Positions 47,096-59,775 of a stretch of DNA of 64,000 nt are shown in pieces; position 1 is the first letter of the stretch, and every line of letters begins with the position of its first letter. Made by a program: the position numbers and the translations under genes. The stretch covers positions 130,203,050-130,267,049 of the forward strand of contig OX421961.1 in the NCBI GenBank assembly GCA_949128115.1, given 5' to 3'. This DNA is from Anaspis maculata (taxonomy: Eukaryota; Arthropoda; Insecta; Coleoptera; Scraptiidae). Below the pieces are notes generated by a model, which had not been told where the DNA came from, ran no database searches, and saw only the letters and a list, made by a program, of their open reading frames with translations.

Positions 47096-47183
47096 TCACG
47101 TGGGTTGAAGCCTGAAGTCACGTGGGTTGAAGCCTGGAGTCACGTGGGTTCAAACCTGAAGTCACGTGGGTTAAAACCTGAAC
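47096..47183 (+). repeat. Four-subrepeat run with two terminal-type copies
   Basis: Subrepeats start at 47096, 47118, 47140 and 47162. The third is of the terminal CAAACCTGAAG form but leads into a fourth terminal form, TAAAACCTGAAC, instead of a spacer. This breaks the usual first-middle-last order and looks like a join within the subrepeats. Copies are at 49,842 and 57,431. Confidence 0.82.
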
Positions 47184-48998
47184 TTTTTGGGTAACAATTG
47201 TGTCTTTTTTTCTATATTTGTGTTCGTTCGTCAGATGTTGCGCTTGGAAAGAGTAGCTGCCAACTTCAAAAGTGGTGACCGATCGTTTCAAAAGTCACGT
47301 GGGTTGAAGCCTGAAGTAACGTGGGTTGAAGCCTGAAGTCACGTGGGTTAAAACCTGAACTTTTTGGATAACAATTGTGTCTTTTCTTCTATATTTGTGT
47401 TCGTTCGTCAGATGTTGCGTTTGGAACAAGTAGCTGCCAACATCAGAAGTGGTGACCGATCGTTTTAAAAGTCACGTGGGTCGAAGCCTGAAGCACGTGG
47501 GTTGAAGCTTGAAGTCACGTGGGTCAAAACCTGAACTTTTTGGATAACAATTGTGTCTTTTCTTCTATATTGGTGTTCGTTCGTCAGATGTTGCGTTTGG
47601 AACAAGTAGCTGCCAACATCAAGAGTGGTGACCGATCGTTTTAAAAGTCACGTGGGTTGAAGCCTGAAGTCACGTGGGTTGAAGCCTGAAGTCACGTGGG
47701 TTGAAGCCTGATGTCACGTGGGTTAAAACCTGAACTTTTTGGATAACAATTGTGTCTTTACTACTATATTTGTGTTCGTTTGTCAGATGTTGCGTTTGGA
47801 ACAAGTAGCTGCCAACATCGAAAGTGGTGACCGATCGTTTTGAAAGTCACGTGGGTTGAAGCCTGAAGTCACGTGGGTTGGAGCCTGGAGTCACGTGGGT
47901 TCAAACCTGAACTTTTTGGATAACAATTGTGTCTTTTTTTCTATATTTGTGTTTGTTCGTCAGATGTTGCGTTTGGAACAAGTAGCTGCCAACATCGAAA
48001 GTGGTGACCGATCGTTTTGAAAGTCACGTGGGTTGAAGCCTGAAGTCACGTGGATTGGAGCCTGGAGTCACGTGGGTTCAAACCTGAACTTTTTGGATAA
48101 CAATTGTGTCTTTTCTTCTATATTTGTGTTCGTTCGTCAGATGTTGCGTTTGGAACAAGTAGCTGCCAACATCAAAAGTGGTGACCGATCGTTTAAAAAG
48201 TCACGTGGGTTGAAGCCTGGAGTCACGTGGGTTGGAGCCTGGAGTCACGTGGGTTCATACCTGAACTTTTTGGATAACAATTGTGTCTTTTCTTCTATAT
48301 TTGTGTTCGTTCGTCGGATGTTGCGTTTGGAACAAGTAGCTGCCAACATCAGAAGTGGTGACCGATCGTTTTAAAAGTCACGTGGGTCGAAGCCTGAAGT
48401 CACGTGGGTTGAAGCCTGAAGTCACGTGGGTTGGAGCCTGGAGTCACGTGGGTTCAAACCTGAACTTCTTGAATTACAATTTCGTCATTTTTTTTTGATA
48501 TTTGTGTTCGTTCGTCGGATGTTGCGTTTGGAACAAGTAGCTGCCAACTCCAAAAGTGGTGACCGATCGTTTTAAAAGTCACGTGGGTTGAAGCCTGAAG
48601 TCACGTGGGTTGAAGCCTGAAGTCACGTGGGTTGAAGCCTGATGTCACGTGGGTTAAAACCTGAACTTTTTGGATAACAATTGTGTCTTTACTACTATAT
48701 TTGTGTTCGTTTGTCAGATGTTGCGTTTGGAACAAGTAGCTGCCAACATCAAAAGTGGTGACCAATCGTTTTGAAAGTCACGTGGGTTGAAGCCTGAAGT
48801 CACGTGGGTTGGAGCCTGGAGTCACGTGGGTTCAAACCTGAACTTTTTGGATAACAATTGTGTCTTTTTTTCTATATTTGTGTTCGTTCGTCAGATGTTG
48901 CGTTTGGAAAGAGTAGCTGCCAACTTCAAAAGTGGTGACCGATCGTTTTCAAAGTCACGTGGGTTGAAGCCTGAAGTCACGTGGGTTAGAGCCTGAAG

Positions 48999-49175
48999 TC
49001 ACGTGGGTTGGAACCTGAACATTTTGGATAACAATTGTGTCTTTTCTTCTATATTTGTGTTCGTTCGTCAGATGTTGCGTTTGGAACAAGTAGCTGCCAA
49101 CATCAAAAGTGGTGACCGATCGTTTCAAAAGTCACGTGGGTTGAAGCCTGAAGTCACGTGGGTTGAAGCCTGAAG
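48999..49175 (+). repeat. Duplicated monomer with AACATTTTGG
   Basis: The monomer starting with GGTTGGAACCTGAACATTTT at 48,999 is repeated at 49,176-49,352 with the same spacer. Its relatives at 7,700, 36,524, 40,167, 51,745 and 59,334 are single. This is a local one-monomer duplication at the join of the two 2,746 bp units. Confidence 0.82.
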
Positions 49176-49326
49176 TCACGTGGGTTGGAACCTGAACATT
49201 TTGGATAACAATTGTGTCTTTTCTTCTATATTTGTGTTCGTTCGTCAGATGTTGCGTTTGGAACAAGTAGCTGCCAACATCAAAAGTGGTGACCGATCGT
49301 TTCAAAAGTCACGTGGGTTGAAGCCT

Positions 49327-51911
49327 GAAGTAACGTGGGTTGAAGCCTGAAGTCACGTGGGTTAAAACCTGAACTTTTTGGATAACAATTGTGTCTTTTC
49401 TTCTATATTTGTGTTCGTTCGTCAGATGTTGCGTTTGGAACAAGTAGCTGCCTACATCAGAAGTGGTGACCGATCGTTTCAAAAGTCACGTGGGTCGAAG
49501 CCTGAAGTCACGTGGGTTGGAGCCTGGAGTCACGTGGGTTCAAACCTGAACTTTTTGAATAACAATTTCGTCATTTTTTTTTTATATTTGTGTTCGTTCG
49601 TCAGATTTTGCGTTTGGAACAAGTAGCTGCCAACTCCAAAAGTGGTGACCGATCGTTTTAAAAATCACGTGGGTTGAAGCCTGAAGTCTCGTGGGTTGAA
49701 GCCCGAAGTCACGTGGGTTAAAACCTGAACTTTTTGGATAAAAATTGTGTCTTTACTTCTATATTTGTGTTCGTTCGTCAGATGTTGCGTTTGGAACAAG
49801 TAGCTGCCAACATCAAAAGTGGTGACCGATCGTTTTAAAAGTCACGTGGGTTGAAGCCTGAAGTCACGTGGGTTGAAGCCTGGAGTCACGTGGGTTCAAA
49901 CCTGAAGTCACGTGGGTTAAAACCTGAACTTTTTGGGTAACAATTGTGTCTTTTTTTCTATATTTGTGTTCGTTCGTCAGATGTTGCGTTTGGAAAGAGT
50001 AGCTGCCAACTTCAAAAGTGGTGACCGATCGTTTCAAAAGTCACGTGGGTTGAAGCCTGAAGTAACGTGGGTTGAAGCCTGAAGTCACGTGGGTTAAAAC
50101 CTGAACTTTTTGGATAACAATTGTGTCTTTTCTTCTATATTTGTGTTCGTTCGTCAGATGTTGCGTTTGGAACAAGTAGCTGCCAACATCAGAAGTGGTG
50201 ACCGATCGTTTTAAAAGTCACGTGGGTCGAAGCCTGAAGCACGTGGGTTGAAGCTTGAAGTCACGTGGGTCAAAACCTGAACTTTTTGGATAACAATTGT
50301 GTCTTTTCTTCTATATTGGTGTTCGTTCGTCAGATGTTGCGTTTGGAACAAGTAGCTGCCAACATCAAGAGTGGTGACCGATCGTTTTAAAAGTCACGTG
50401 GGTTGAAGCCTGAAGTCACGTGGGTTGAAGCCTGAAGTCACGTGGGTTGAAGCCTGATGTCACGTGGGTTAAAACCTGAACTTTTTGGATAACAATTGTG
50501 TCTTTACTACTATATTTGTGTTCGTTTGTCAGATGTTGCGTTTGGAACAAGTAGCTGCCAACATCGAAAGTGGTGACCGATCGTTTTGAAAGTCACGTGG
50601 GTTGAAGCCTGAAGTCACGTGGGTTGGAGCCTGGAGTCACGTGGGTTCAAACCTGAACTTTTTGGATAACAATTGTGTCTTTTTTTCTATATTTGTGTTT
50701 GTTCGTCAGATGTTGCGTTTGGAACAAGTAGCTGCCAACATCGAAAGTGGTGACCGATCGTTTTGAAAGTCACGTGGGTTGAAGCCTGAAGTCACGTGGA
50801 TTGGAGCCTGGAGTCACGTGGGTTCAAACCTGAACTTTTTGGATAACAATTGTGTCTTTTCTTCTATATTTGTGTTCGTTCGTCAGATGTTGCGTTTGGA
50901 ACAAGTAGCTGCCAACATCAAAAGTGGTGACCGATCGTTTAAAAAGTCACGTGGGTTGAAGCCTGGAGTCACGTGGGTTGGAGCCTGGAGTCACGTGGGT
51001 TCATACCTGAACTTTTTGGATAACAATTGTGTCTTTTCTTCTATATTTGTGTTCGTTCGTCGGATGTTGCGTTTGGAACAAGTAGCTGCCAACATCAGAA
51101 GTGGTGACCGATCGTTTTAAAAGTCACGTGGGTCGAAGCCTGAAGTCACGTGGGTTGAAGCCTGAAGTCACGTGGGTTGGAGCCTGGAGTCACGTGGGTT
51201 CAAACCTGAACTTCTTGAATTACAATTTCGTCATTTTTTTTTGATATTTGTGTTCGTTCGTCGGATGTTGCGTTTGGAACAAGTAGCTGCCAACTCCAAA
51301 AGTGGTGACCGATCGTTTTAAAAGTCACGTGGGTTGAAGCCTGAAGTCACGTGGGTTGAAGCCTGAAGTCACGTGGGTTGAAGCCTGATGTCACGTGGGT
51401 TAAAACCTGAACTTTTTGGATAACAATTGTGTCTTTACTACTATATTTGTGTTCGTTTGTCAGATGTTGCGTTTGGAACAAGTAGCTGCCAACATCAAAA
51501 GTGGTGACCAATCGTTTTGAAAGTCACGTGGGTTGAAGCCTGAAGTCACGTGGGTTGGAGCCTGGAGTCACGTGGGTTCAAACCTGAACTTTTTGGATAA
51601 CAATTGTGTCTTTTTTTCTATATTTGTGTTCGTTCGTCAGATGTTGCGTTTGGAAAGAGTAGCTGCCAACTTCAAAAGTGGTGACCGATCGTTTTCAAAG
51701 TCACGTGGGTTGAAGCCTGAAGTCACGTGGGTTAAAGCCTGAAGTCACGTGGGTTGGAACCTGAACATTTTGGATAACAATTGTGTCTTTTCTTCTATAT
51801 TTGTGTTCGTTCGTCAGATGTTGCGTTTGGAACAAGTAGCTGCCAACATCAAAAGTGGTGACCGATCGTTTCAAAAGTCACGTGGGTTGAAGCCTGAAGT
51901 CACGTGGGTTG
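49327..51911. repeat. 2,746 bp tandem unit, copy 2
   Basis: This second copy stays matched to copy 1 until about 51,911, where it continues with GGTTGGAGCCCGGAG and CATACCTGAAC instead of the extra GGTTGGAACC monomer. It is contained in the first 7,589 bp unit, and the second 7,589 bp unit copies this version (GGTTAAAGCC) rather than copy 1. The 7,589 bp duplication therefore followed the 2,746 bp one. Confidence 0.9.
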
Positions 51912-54900
51912 GAGCCCGGAGTCACGTGGGTTCATACCTGAACTTTTTGGATAACAATTGTGTCTTTTTTTCTATATTTGTGTTCGTTCGTCAGATGTTG
52001 CGTTTGGAAAGAGTAGCTGCCAACTTCAAAAATGGTGACCGTTCGTTTTCAAAGTCACGTGGGTTGAAGCCTGAAGTCACGTGGGTTCAAGCCTGTAGTC
52101 ACGTGGGTTGAAGCCTGAAGTCACGTGGGTTAAAGCCTGAAGTCACGTGGGTTGAAGCCTGATGTCACGTGGGTTAAAACCTGAACTTTTTGGATAACAA
52201 TTGTGTCTTTACTACTATATTTGTGTTCGTTTGTCAGATGTTGCGTTTGGAACAAGTAGCTGCCAACATCAAAAGTGGTGACCGATCGTTTTGAAAGTCA
52301 CGTGGGTTGAAGCCTGAAGTCACGTGGGTTGGAGCCTGGAGTCACGTGGGTTCAAACCTGAACTTTTTGGATAACAATTGTGTCTTTTTTTCTATATTTG
52401 TGTTCGTTCGTCAGATGTTGCGTTTGGAACAAGTAGCTGCCAACTCCAAAAGTGGTGACCGATCGTTTTAAATGTCACGTGGGTTGAAGCCTGAAATCAC
52501 GTGGGTTGAAGCCTGAAGTCACGTGGGTTAAAACCTGAACTTTTTGGATAACAATTGTGTCTTTTCTTCTATATTTGTGTTCGTTCGTCAGATGTTGCGT
52601 TTGGAACAAGTAGCTGCCAACATCAAAAGTGGTGACCGATCGATTTAAAAGTCACGTGAGTTGAAGCCTGAAGTCACGTGGGTTGGAGCCTGGAGTCACG
52701 TGGGTTCAAACCTGAACTTTTTGAATAACAATTTCGTCATTTTTGTTTTGATATTTGTGTTCGTTCGTCAGATGTTGCGTTTGGAACAAGTAGCTGCCAA
52801 CATCAAAAGTGGTGACCGATCGTTTTAAAAGTCACGTGGGTTGAAGCCTGGAGTCACGTGGGTTGAAGCCTGAAGTCACGTGGGTTGAAGCCTGAAATCA
52901 CGTGGGTTAAAACCTGAACTTTCTTGATAACAATTGTGTCTTTTCTTCTATATTTGTGTTCGTTCGTCAGATGTTGCGTTTGGAACAAGTAGCTGCCAAC
53001 ATCAGAAGTGGTGACCGATCGTTTTAAAAGTCACGTGCGTCGAAGCCTGAAGTCACGTGGGTTGGAGCCTGGAGTCACGTGGGCTCAAACCTGATTTTTT
53101 GGAATAACAATTTCGTCATTTTTTTTTGATATTTGTGTTCGTTTGTCAGATGTTGCGTTTGGAACAAGTAGCTGCCAACTCCAAAAGTGGTGACCGATCG
53201 TTCTAAAAGTCACGTGGAATGAAGCCTGAAGTCACGTGGGTTGAAGCCTGAAGTCACGTGGGTTAAAACCTGAACTTTTTGGATAACAATTAAGTCTTTA
53301 CTTCTATATTTGTGTTCGTTCGTCAGATGTTGCGTTTGGAACAAGTAGCTGCCAACATCAAAAGTGGTGACCGATCGTTTTAAAAGTCACGTGGGTTGAA
53401 GCCTGAAGTCACGTGGGTTGTAGCCTGGAGTCACGTGGGTTCAAACCTGAACTTTTTGGATAACAATTGTGTTTTTTTTTTCTATATTTGTGTTCGTTCG
53501 TCAGATGTTGCGTTTGGAAAGAGTAGCTGCCAACTTCAAAAATGGTGACCGATCGTTTTCAAAGTCACGTGGGTTGAAGCCTGAAGTCACGTGAGTTGAA
53601 GCCTGAAGTAGTGAAGTCACGTGGGTTGAAGCCTGAAGTCACGTGGGTCAAAACCTGAACTTTTTGGATAACAATTGTGTCTTTTCTTCCATATTTGTGT
53701 TCGTTCGTCAGATGTTGCGTTTGGAACAAGTAGCTGCCAACATCAAAAGTGGTGACCGATCGTTTTAAAAGTCACGTGGGTTGGAGCCTGAAGTCACGTG
53801 GGTTGGAGCCTGGAGTCACGTGGGTTCAAACCTGAACTTTTTGAATAACAATTTTGTCATTTTTGTTCTGATATTTGTGTTCGTTCGTCATATGTTGCGT
53901 TTGGAACAAGTAGCTGCCATCTCCAAAAGTGGTGACCGATCGTTTTGAAAGTCACGTGGGTTGAAGCCTGGAGTCACGTGGGTTGAAGCCTGAAGTCACG
54001 TGGGTTGAAGCCTGAAATCACGTGGGTTAAAACCTGAACTTTCTGGATAACAATTGTGTCTTTACTTCTATATTTGTGTTCGTTCGTCAGATGTTACGTT
54101 TGGAACAAGTAGCTGCCAACATCAAAAGTGGTGACCGATCGTTTTAAAAGTCACGTGGGTTGAAGCTTGAAGTCAAGTGGGTTGGAGCCTGGAGTCACGT
54201 GGGTTCAATCCTGAACTTTTTGGATAACAATTGTGTCTTTTTTTCTATATTTGTGTTCGTTCGTCAGATTTTGCGTTTGGTAAAGGTAGCTGCCAACTTC
54301 AAAAATGGTGACCGATCGTTTTCAAAGTCACGTGGGTTGGAGCCTGAAGTCACGTGGATTGAAGCCTGAAGTCACGTGGGTTGAAGCCTGAAGTCACGTG
54401 GGTTAAAACCTGATTTTCTTGGATAACAAATTTGTCTTTTCTTCTATATTTGTGTTCGTTCGTCAGATGTTGCGTTTGGAACAAGTAGCTGCCAACATCA
54501 AAAGTGGTGACCGATCGTTTTTAGAGGCACGTGGGTTGAAGCCTGAAGTCACGTGGGTTGGAGCCTGGAGTCACGTGGGTTGAAACCTGAACTTTTTGGA
54601 TAACAATTGTGTCTTTACTTCTATATTTGTGTTCGTTCGTCAGATGTTGCGTTTGGAACAAGTAGCTGCCAACATCAAAAGAGGTGACCAATCGTTTTAA
54701 AAGTCACGTGGGTTGAAGCCTGAAGTCACGTGGGTTGGAGCCTGGAGTCACGTGGGTTCAAACCTGAAGTTTTTGGGTGACAATTGTGTCTTTTTTTCTA
54801 TATTTGTGTTCGTTCGTCAGATGTTGCGTTTGGAAAGAGTAGCTGCCAACTTCAAAAGTGGTGACCGATCGTTTTAAAAGTCACGTGGGTTGAAGCCTGA

Positions 54901-56993
54901 AGTAACGTGGGTTGAAGCCTGGAGTCACGTGGGTTAAAACCTGAACTTTTTGGATGACAATTGTGTCTTTTCTTCTATATTTGTGTTCGTTCGTCAGATG
55001 TTGCGTTTGGAACAAGTAGCTGCCAACATCAGAAGTGGTGACCGATCGTTTTAAAAGTCACGTGGGTCGAAGCCTGAAGTCACGTGGGTTGAAGCCTGAA
55101 GTCACGTGGGTTGGAGCCTGGAGTCACGTGGGTTCAAACCTGAAGTTTTTGGGTAACAATTGTGTTTTTTTTTCTATATTTTGTTCGTTCGTCAGATGTT
55201 GCGTTTGGAAAGAGTAGCTGCCAACTTCAAAAGTGGTGACCGATCGTTTCAAAAGTCACGTGGGTTGAAGCCTGGAGTCACGTGGGTTGGGGCCTGGAGT
55301 CACGTGGGCTCAAACCAGAACTTTTTGGATAACAATTGTGTCTTTTTTTCTTTATTTGTGTTCGTTCGTCAGATGTTGCGTTTGGAACAAGTAGCTGCCA
55401 ACATCAAAAGTGGTGACCGATCGTTTTAAAAGTCACGTGGGTTGAAGCCTGAAGTCACGTGGGTTGGAGCCTGGAGTCACGTGGGTTCAAACCTGAACTT
55501 TTTGAATAACAATTCCGTCATTTTTGTTTTGATATTTGTGTTCGTTCGTCAGATGTTGCGTTTGGAACAAGTAGCTGCCATCTCCAAAAGTGGTGACCGA
55601 TCGTTTTAAAAGTCACGTGGGTTGAAGCCTGGAGTCACGTGGGTTGAAGCCTGAAGTCACGTGGGTTGAAGCCTGAAATCACGTGGGTTAAAACCTGAAC
55701 TTTTTGGATAACAATTGTGTCTTTACTTCTATATTTGTGTTCGTTCGTCTGATGTTGCGTTTGGAACAAGTAGCTGCCAACTCCAAAAGTGGTGGCCGAT
55801 CGTTTTAAAAGTCACGTGGGTTGAAGCCTGAAGTCACGTGGGTTGAAGCCCGAAGTCACGTGGGTTGAAACCTGAACTTTTTGGATAACAATTGTGTCTT
55901 TACTTCTATATTTGTGTTCGTTCGTCAGATGTTGCGTTTGGAACAAGTAGCTGCCAACATCAAAAGTGGTGACCAATCGTTTTAAAAGTCACGTGGGTTG
56001 AAGCCTGAAGTCACGTGGGTTGGAGCCTGGAGTCACGTGGGTTCAAACCTGAAGTTTTTGGGTGACAATTGTGTCTTTTTTTCTATATTTGTGTTCGTTC
56101 GTCAGATGTTGCGTTTGGAAAGAGTAGCTGCCAACTTCAAAAGTGGTGACCGATCGTTTTAAAAGTCACGTGGGTTGAAGCCTGAAGTAACGTGGGTTGA
56201 AGCCTGGAGTCACGTGGGTTAAAACCTGAACTTTTTGGATGACAATTGTGTCTTTTCTTCTATATTTGTGTTCGTTCGTCAGATGTTGCGTTTGGAACAA
56301 GTAGCTGCCAACATCAGAAGTGGTGACCGATCGTTTTAAAAGTCACGTGGGTCGAAGCCTGAAGTCACGTGGGTTGAAGCCTGAAGTCACGTGGGTTGGA
56401 GCCTGGAGTCACGTGGGTTCAAACCTGAAGTTTTTGGGTAACAATTGTGTTTTTTTTTCTATATTTTGTTCGTTCGTCAGATGTTGCGTTTGGAAAGAGT
56501 AGCTGCCAACTTCAAAAGTGGTGACCGATCGTTTCAAAAGTTACGTGGGTTGAAGCCTGGAGTCACGTGGGTTGGAGCCTGGAGTCACGTGGGTTTAAAC
56601 CTGAAGTTTTTGGATAACAATTGTGTCTTTTTTTCTATATTTGTGTTCGTTCGTCAGATGTTGCGTTTGGAGAGAGTAGCTGCCAACTTCAAAAGTGGTG
56701 ACCGATCGTTCTCAAAGTCACGTGGGTTGAAGCCTGAAGTCACGTGGGTTGAAGCCTGGAGTCACGTGGGTTGAAACCTGAACTTTTTGGATAACAATTG
56801 TTTTTTTTTTTCTATATTTGTGTTCGTTCGTCAGATGTTGCGTTTGGAACAAGTAGCTGCCAACTTCAGAAGTGGTGACCGATCGTTTCAAAAGTCACGT
56901 GGGTTGGAGCCTGGAGTCACGTGGGTTGAAGCCTGAAGTCACGTGGGTTGAAGCCTGAACTTTTTGGATAACAATTGTGTCTTCAGTTTTTTG
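49405..56993. repeat. 7,589 bp tandem unit, copy 1
   Basis: This unit is repeated from 56,994 at an offset of 7,589. It contains most of the second 2,746 bp copy, a six-subrepeat run at 52,055, and from 52,165 a copy of the window-start block up to the CTTCAG monomer. Shared marks with copy 2 include GGATTGGAGCC (50,799/58,388), GGAGCCCGGAG (51,911/59,500), TCAAGTGGG (54,173/61,762) and GTGGCCGATCG (55,794/63,383). Confidence 0.92.
52055..52186 (+). repeat. Run of six 22 bp subrepeats, second copy
   Basis: Subrepeats start at 52055, 52077, 52099, 52121, 52143 and 52165, with the same internal variants (CAAGCCTGTAG, AAAGCCTGAAG) as at 8,008. The last copy has GGGTTAAAACC, not the GGGATAAAACC of 8,118. 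The window begins at the equivalent of the sixth subrepeat. Confidence 0.9.
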
Positions 56994-57031
56994 ATATTTG
57001 TGTTCGTTCGTCAGATGTTGCGTTTGGAACA
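52165..57031. repeat. Second occurrence of the window-start block
   Basis: This matches 1-4,867 at a constant offset of 52,164, including all the private marks listed for that block. After 57,031 the two diverge: here the array jumps back to the 49,440 type, whereas at 4,868 it continues into the local 1,285 bp duplication. The constant offset over 4.9 kb means that no indel separates the two copies. Confidence 0.9.
56994..57031 (+). other. Chimeric-monomer junction of the 7,589 bp duplication
   Basis: The monomer begins as the rare CTTCAGTTTTTTGATATTTG type, which at 4,830, 16,300, 27,180, 34,170 and 37,820 is followed by AACATGTAGC and CAACTCC. Here it is followed by AACAAG and CCTACATCAG, the type at 49,440. 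The join lies between 56,994 and 57,031. Both parental monomers occur elsewhere in the window, so this is a clear recombinant. Confidence 0.88.
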
Positions 57032-59643
57032 AGTAGCTGCCTACATCAGAAGTGGTGACCGATCGTTTCAAAAGTCACGTGGGTCGAAGCCTGAAGTCAC
57101 GTGGGTTGGAGCCTGGAGTCACGTGGGTTCAAACCTGAACTTTTTGAATAACAATTTCGTCATTTTTTTTTTATATTTGTGTTCGTTCGTCAGATTTTGC
57201 GTTTGGAACAAGTAGCTGCCAACTCCAAAAGTGGTGACCGATCGTTTTAAAAATCACGTGGGTTGAAGCCTGAAGTCTCGTGGGTTGAAGCCCGAAGTCA
57301 CGTGGGTTAAAACCTGAACTTTTTGGATAAAAATTGTGTCTTTACTTCTATATTTGTGTTCGTTCGTCAGATGTTGCGTTTGGAACAAGTAGCTGCCAAC
57401 ATCAAAAGTGGTGACCGATCGTTTTAAAAGTCACGTGGGTTGAAGCCTGAAGTCACGTGGGTTGAAGCCTGGAGTCACGTGGGTTCAAACCTGAAGTCAC
57501 GTGGGTTAAAACCTGAACTTTTTGGGTAACAATTGTGTCTTTTTTTCTATATTTGTGTTCGTTCGTCAGATGTTGCGTTTGGAAAGAGTAGCTGCCAACT
57601 TCAAAAGTGGTGACCGATCGTTTCAAAAGTCACGTGGGTTGAAGCCTGAAGTAACGTGGGTTGAAGCCTGAAGTCACGTGGGTTAAAACCTGAACTTTTT
57701 GGATAACAATTGTGTCTTTTCTTCTATATTTGTGTTCGTTCGTCAGATGTTGCGTTTGGAACAAGTAGCTGCCAACATCAGAAGTGGTGACCGATCGTTT
57801 TAAAAGTCACGTGGGTCGAAGCCTGAAGCACGTGGGTTGAAGCTTGAAGTCACGTGGGTCAAAACCTGAACTTTTTGGATAACAATTGTGTCTTTTCTTC
57901 TATATTGGTGTTCGTTCGTCAGATGTTGCGTTTGGAACAAGTAGCTGCCAACATCAAGAGTGGTGACCGATCGTTTTAAAAGTCACGTGGGTTGAAGCCT
58001 GAAGTCACGTGGGTTGAAGCCTGAAGTCACGTGGGTTGAAGCCTGATGTCACGTGGGTTAAAACCTGAACTTTTTGGATAACAATTGTGTCTTTACTACT
58101 ATATTTGTGTTCGTTTGTCAGATGTTGCGTTTGGAACAAGTAGCTGCCAACATCGAAAGTGGTGACCGATCGTTTTGAAAGTCACGTGGGTTGAAGCCTG
58201 AAGTCACGTGGGTTGGAGCCTGGAGTCACGTGGGTTCAAACCTGAACTTTTTGGATAACAATTGTGTCTTTTTTTCTATATTTGTGTTTGTTCGTCAGAT
58301 GTTGCGTTTGGAACAAGTAGCTGCCAACATCGAAAGTGGTGACCGATCGTTTTGAAAGTCACGTGGGTTGAAGCCTGAAGTCACGTGGATTGGAGCCTGG
58401 AGTCACGTGGGTTCAAACCTGAACTTTTTGGATAACAATTGTGTCTTTTCTTCTATATTTGTGTTCGTTCGTCAGATGTTGCGTTTGGAACAAGTAGCTG
58501 CCAACATCAAAAGTGGTGACCGATCGTTTAAAAAGTCACGTGGGTTGAAGCCTGGAGTCACGTGGGTTGGAGCCTGGAGTCACGTGGGTTCATACCTGAA
58601 CTTTTTGGATAACAATTGTGTCTTTTCTTCTATATTTGTGTTCGTTCGTCGGATGTTGCGTTTGGAACAAGTAGCTGCCAACATCAGAAGTGGTGACCGA
58701 TCGTTTTAAAAGTCACGTGGGTCGAAGCCTGAAGTCACGTGGGTTGAAGCCTGAAGTCACGTGGGTTGGAGCCTGGAGTCACGTGGGTTCAAACCTGAAC
58801 TTCTTGAATTACAATTTCGTCATTTTTTTTTGATATTTGTGTTCGTTCGTCGGATGTTGCGTTTGGAACAAGTAGCTGCCAACTCCAAAAGTGGTGACCG
58901 ATCGTTTTAAAAGTCACGTGGGTTGAAGCCTGAAGTCACGTGGGTTGAAGCCTGAAGTCACGTGGGTTGAAGCCTGATGTCACGTGGGTTAAAACCTGAA
59001 CTTTTTGGATAACAATTGTGTCTTTACTACTATATTTGTGTTCGTTTGTCAGATGTTGCGTTTGGAACAAGTAGCTGCCAACATCAAAAGTGGTGACCAA
59101 TCGTTTTGAAAGTCACGTGGGTTGAAGCCTGAAGTCACGTGGGTTGGAGCCTGGAGTCACGTGGGTTCAAACCTGAACTTTTTGGATAACAATTGTGTCT
59201 TTTTTTCTATATTTGTGTTCGTTCGTCAGATGTTGCGTTTGGAAAGAGTAGCTGCCAACTTCAAAAGTGGTGACCGATCGTTTTCAAAGTCACGTGGGTT
59301 GAAGCCTGAAGTCACGTGGGTTAAAGCCTGAAGTCACGTGGGTTGGAACCTGAACATTTTGGATAACAATTGTGTCTTTTCTTCTATATTTGTGTTCGTT
59401 CGTCAGATGTTGCGTTTGGAACAAGTAGCTGCCAACATCAAAAGTGGTGACCGATCGTTTCAAAAGTCACGTGGGTTGAAGCCTGAAGTCACGTGGGTTG
59501 GAGCCCGGAGTCACGTGGGTTCATACCTGAACTTTTTGGATAACAATTGTGTCTTTTTTTCTATATTTGTGTTCGTTCGTCAGATGTTGCGTTTGGAAAG
59601 AGTAGCTGCCAACTTCAAAAATGGTGACCGTTCGTTTTCAAAG

Positions 59644-59775
59644 TCACGTGGGTTGAAGCCTGAAGTCACGTGGGTTCAAGCCTGTAGTCACGTGGGTTGA
59701 AGCCTGAAGTCACGTGGGTTAAAGCCTGAAGTCACGTGGGTTGAAGCCTGATGTCACGTGGGTTAAAACCTGAAC
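59644..59775 (+). repeat. Run of six 22 bp subrepeats, third copy
   Basis: Subrepeats start at 59644, 59666, 59688, 59710, 59732 and 59754. This is the copy of 52,055-52,186 carried by the 7,589 bp duplication. Confidence 0.9.

Larger units (their letters stand above)
46581..49326. repeat. 2,746 bp tandem unit, copy 1
   Basis: This unit matches 49,327 onward at an offset of 2,746, from the GAAGTAACGTGGG at its start to about 49,165. Shared rarities are CCTACATCAG (46,705/49,451), GTCTCGTGGG (46,940/49,686), GGATAAAAATTGTG (46,990/49,736), GAAGCACGTGG (47,490/50,236) and CTTCTTGAATTACAATTTCG (48,464/51,210). A visible difference is GGTTAGAGCC at 48,985 versus GGTTAAAGCC in copy 2. The last 160 bp is an extra monomer copy. 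Confidence 0.9.
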
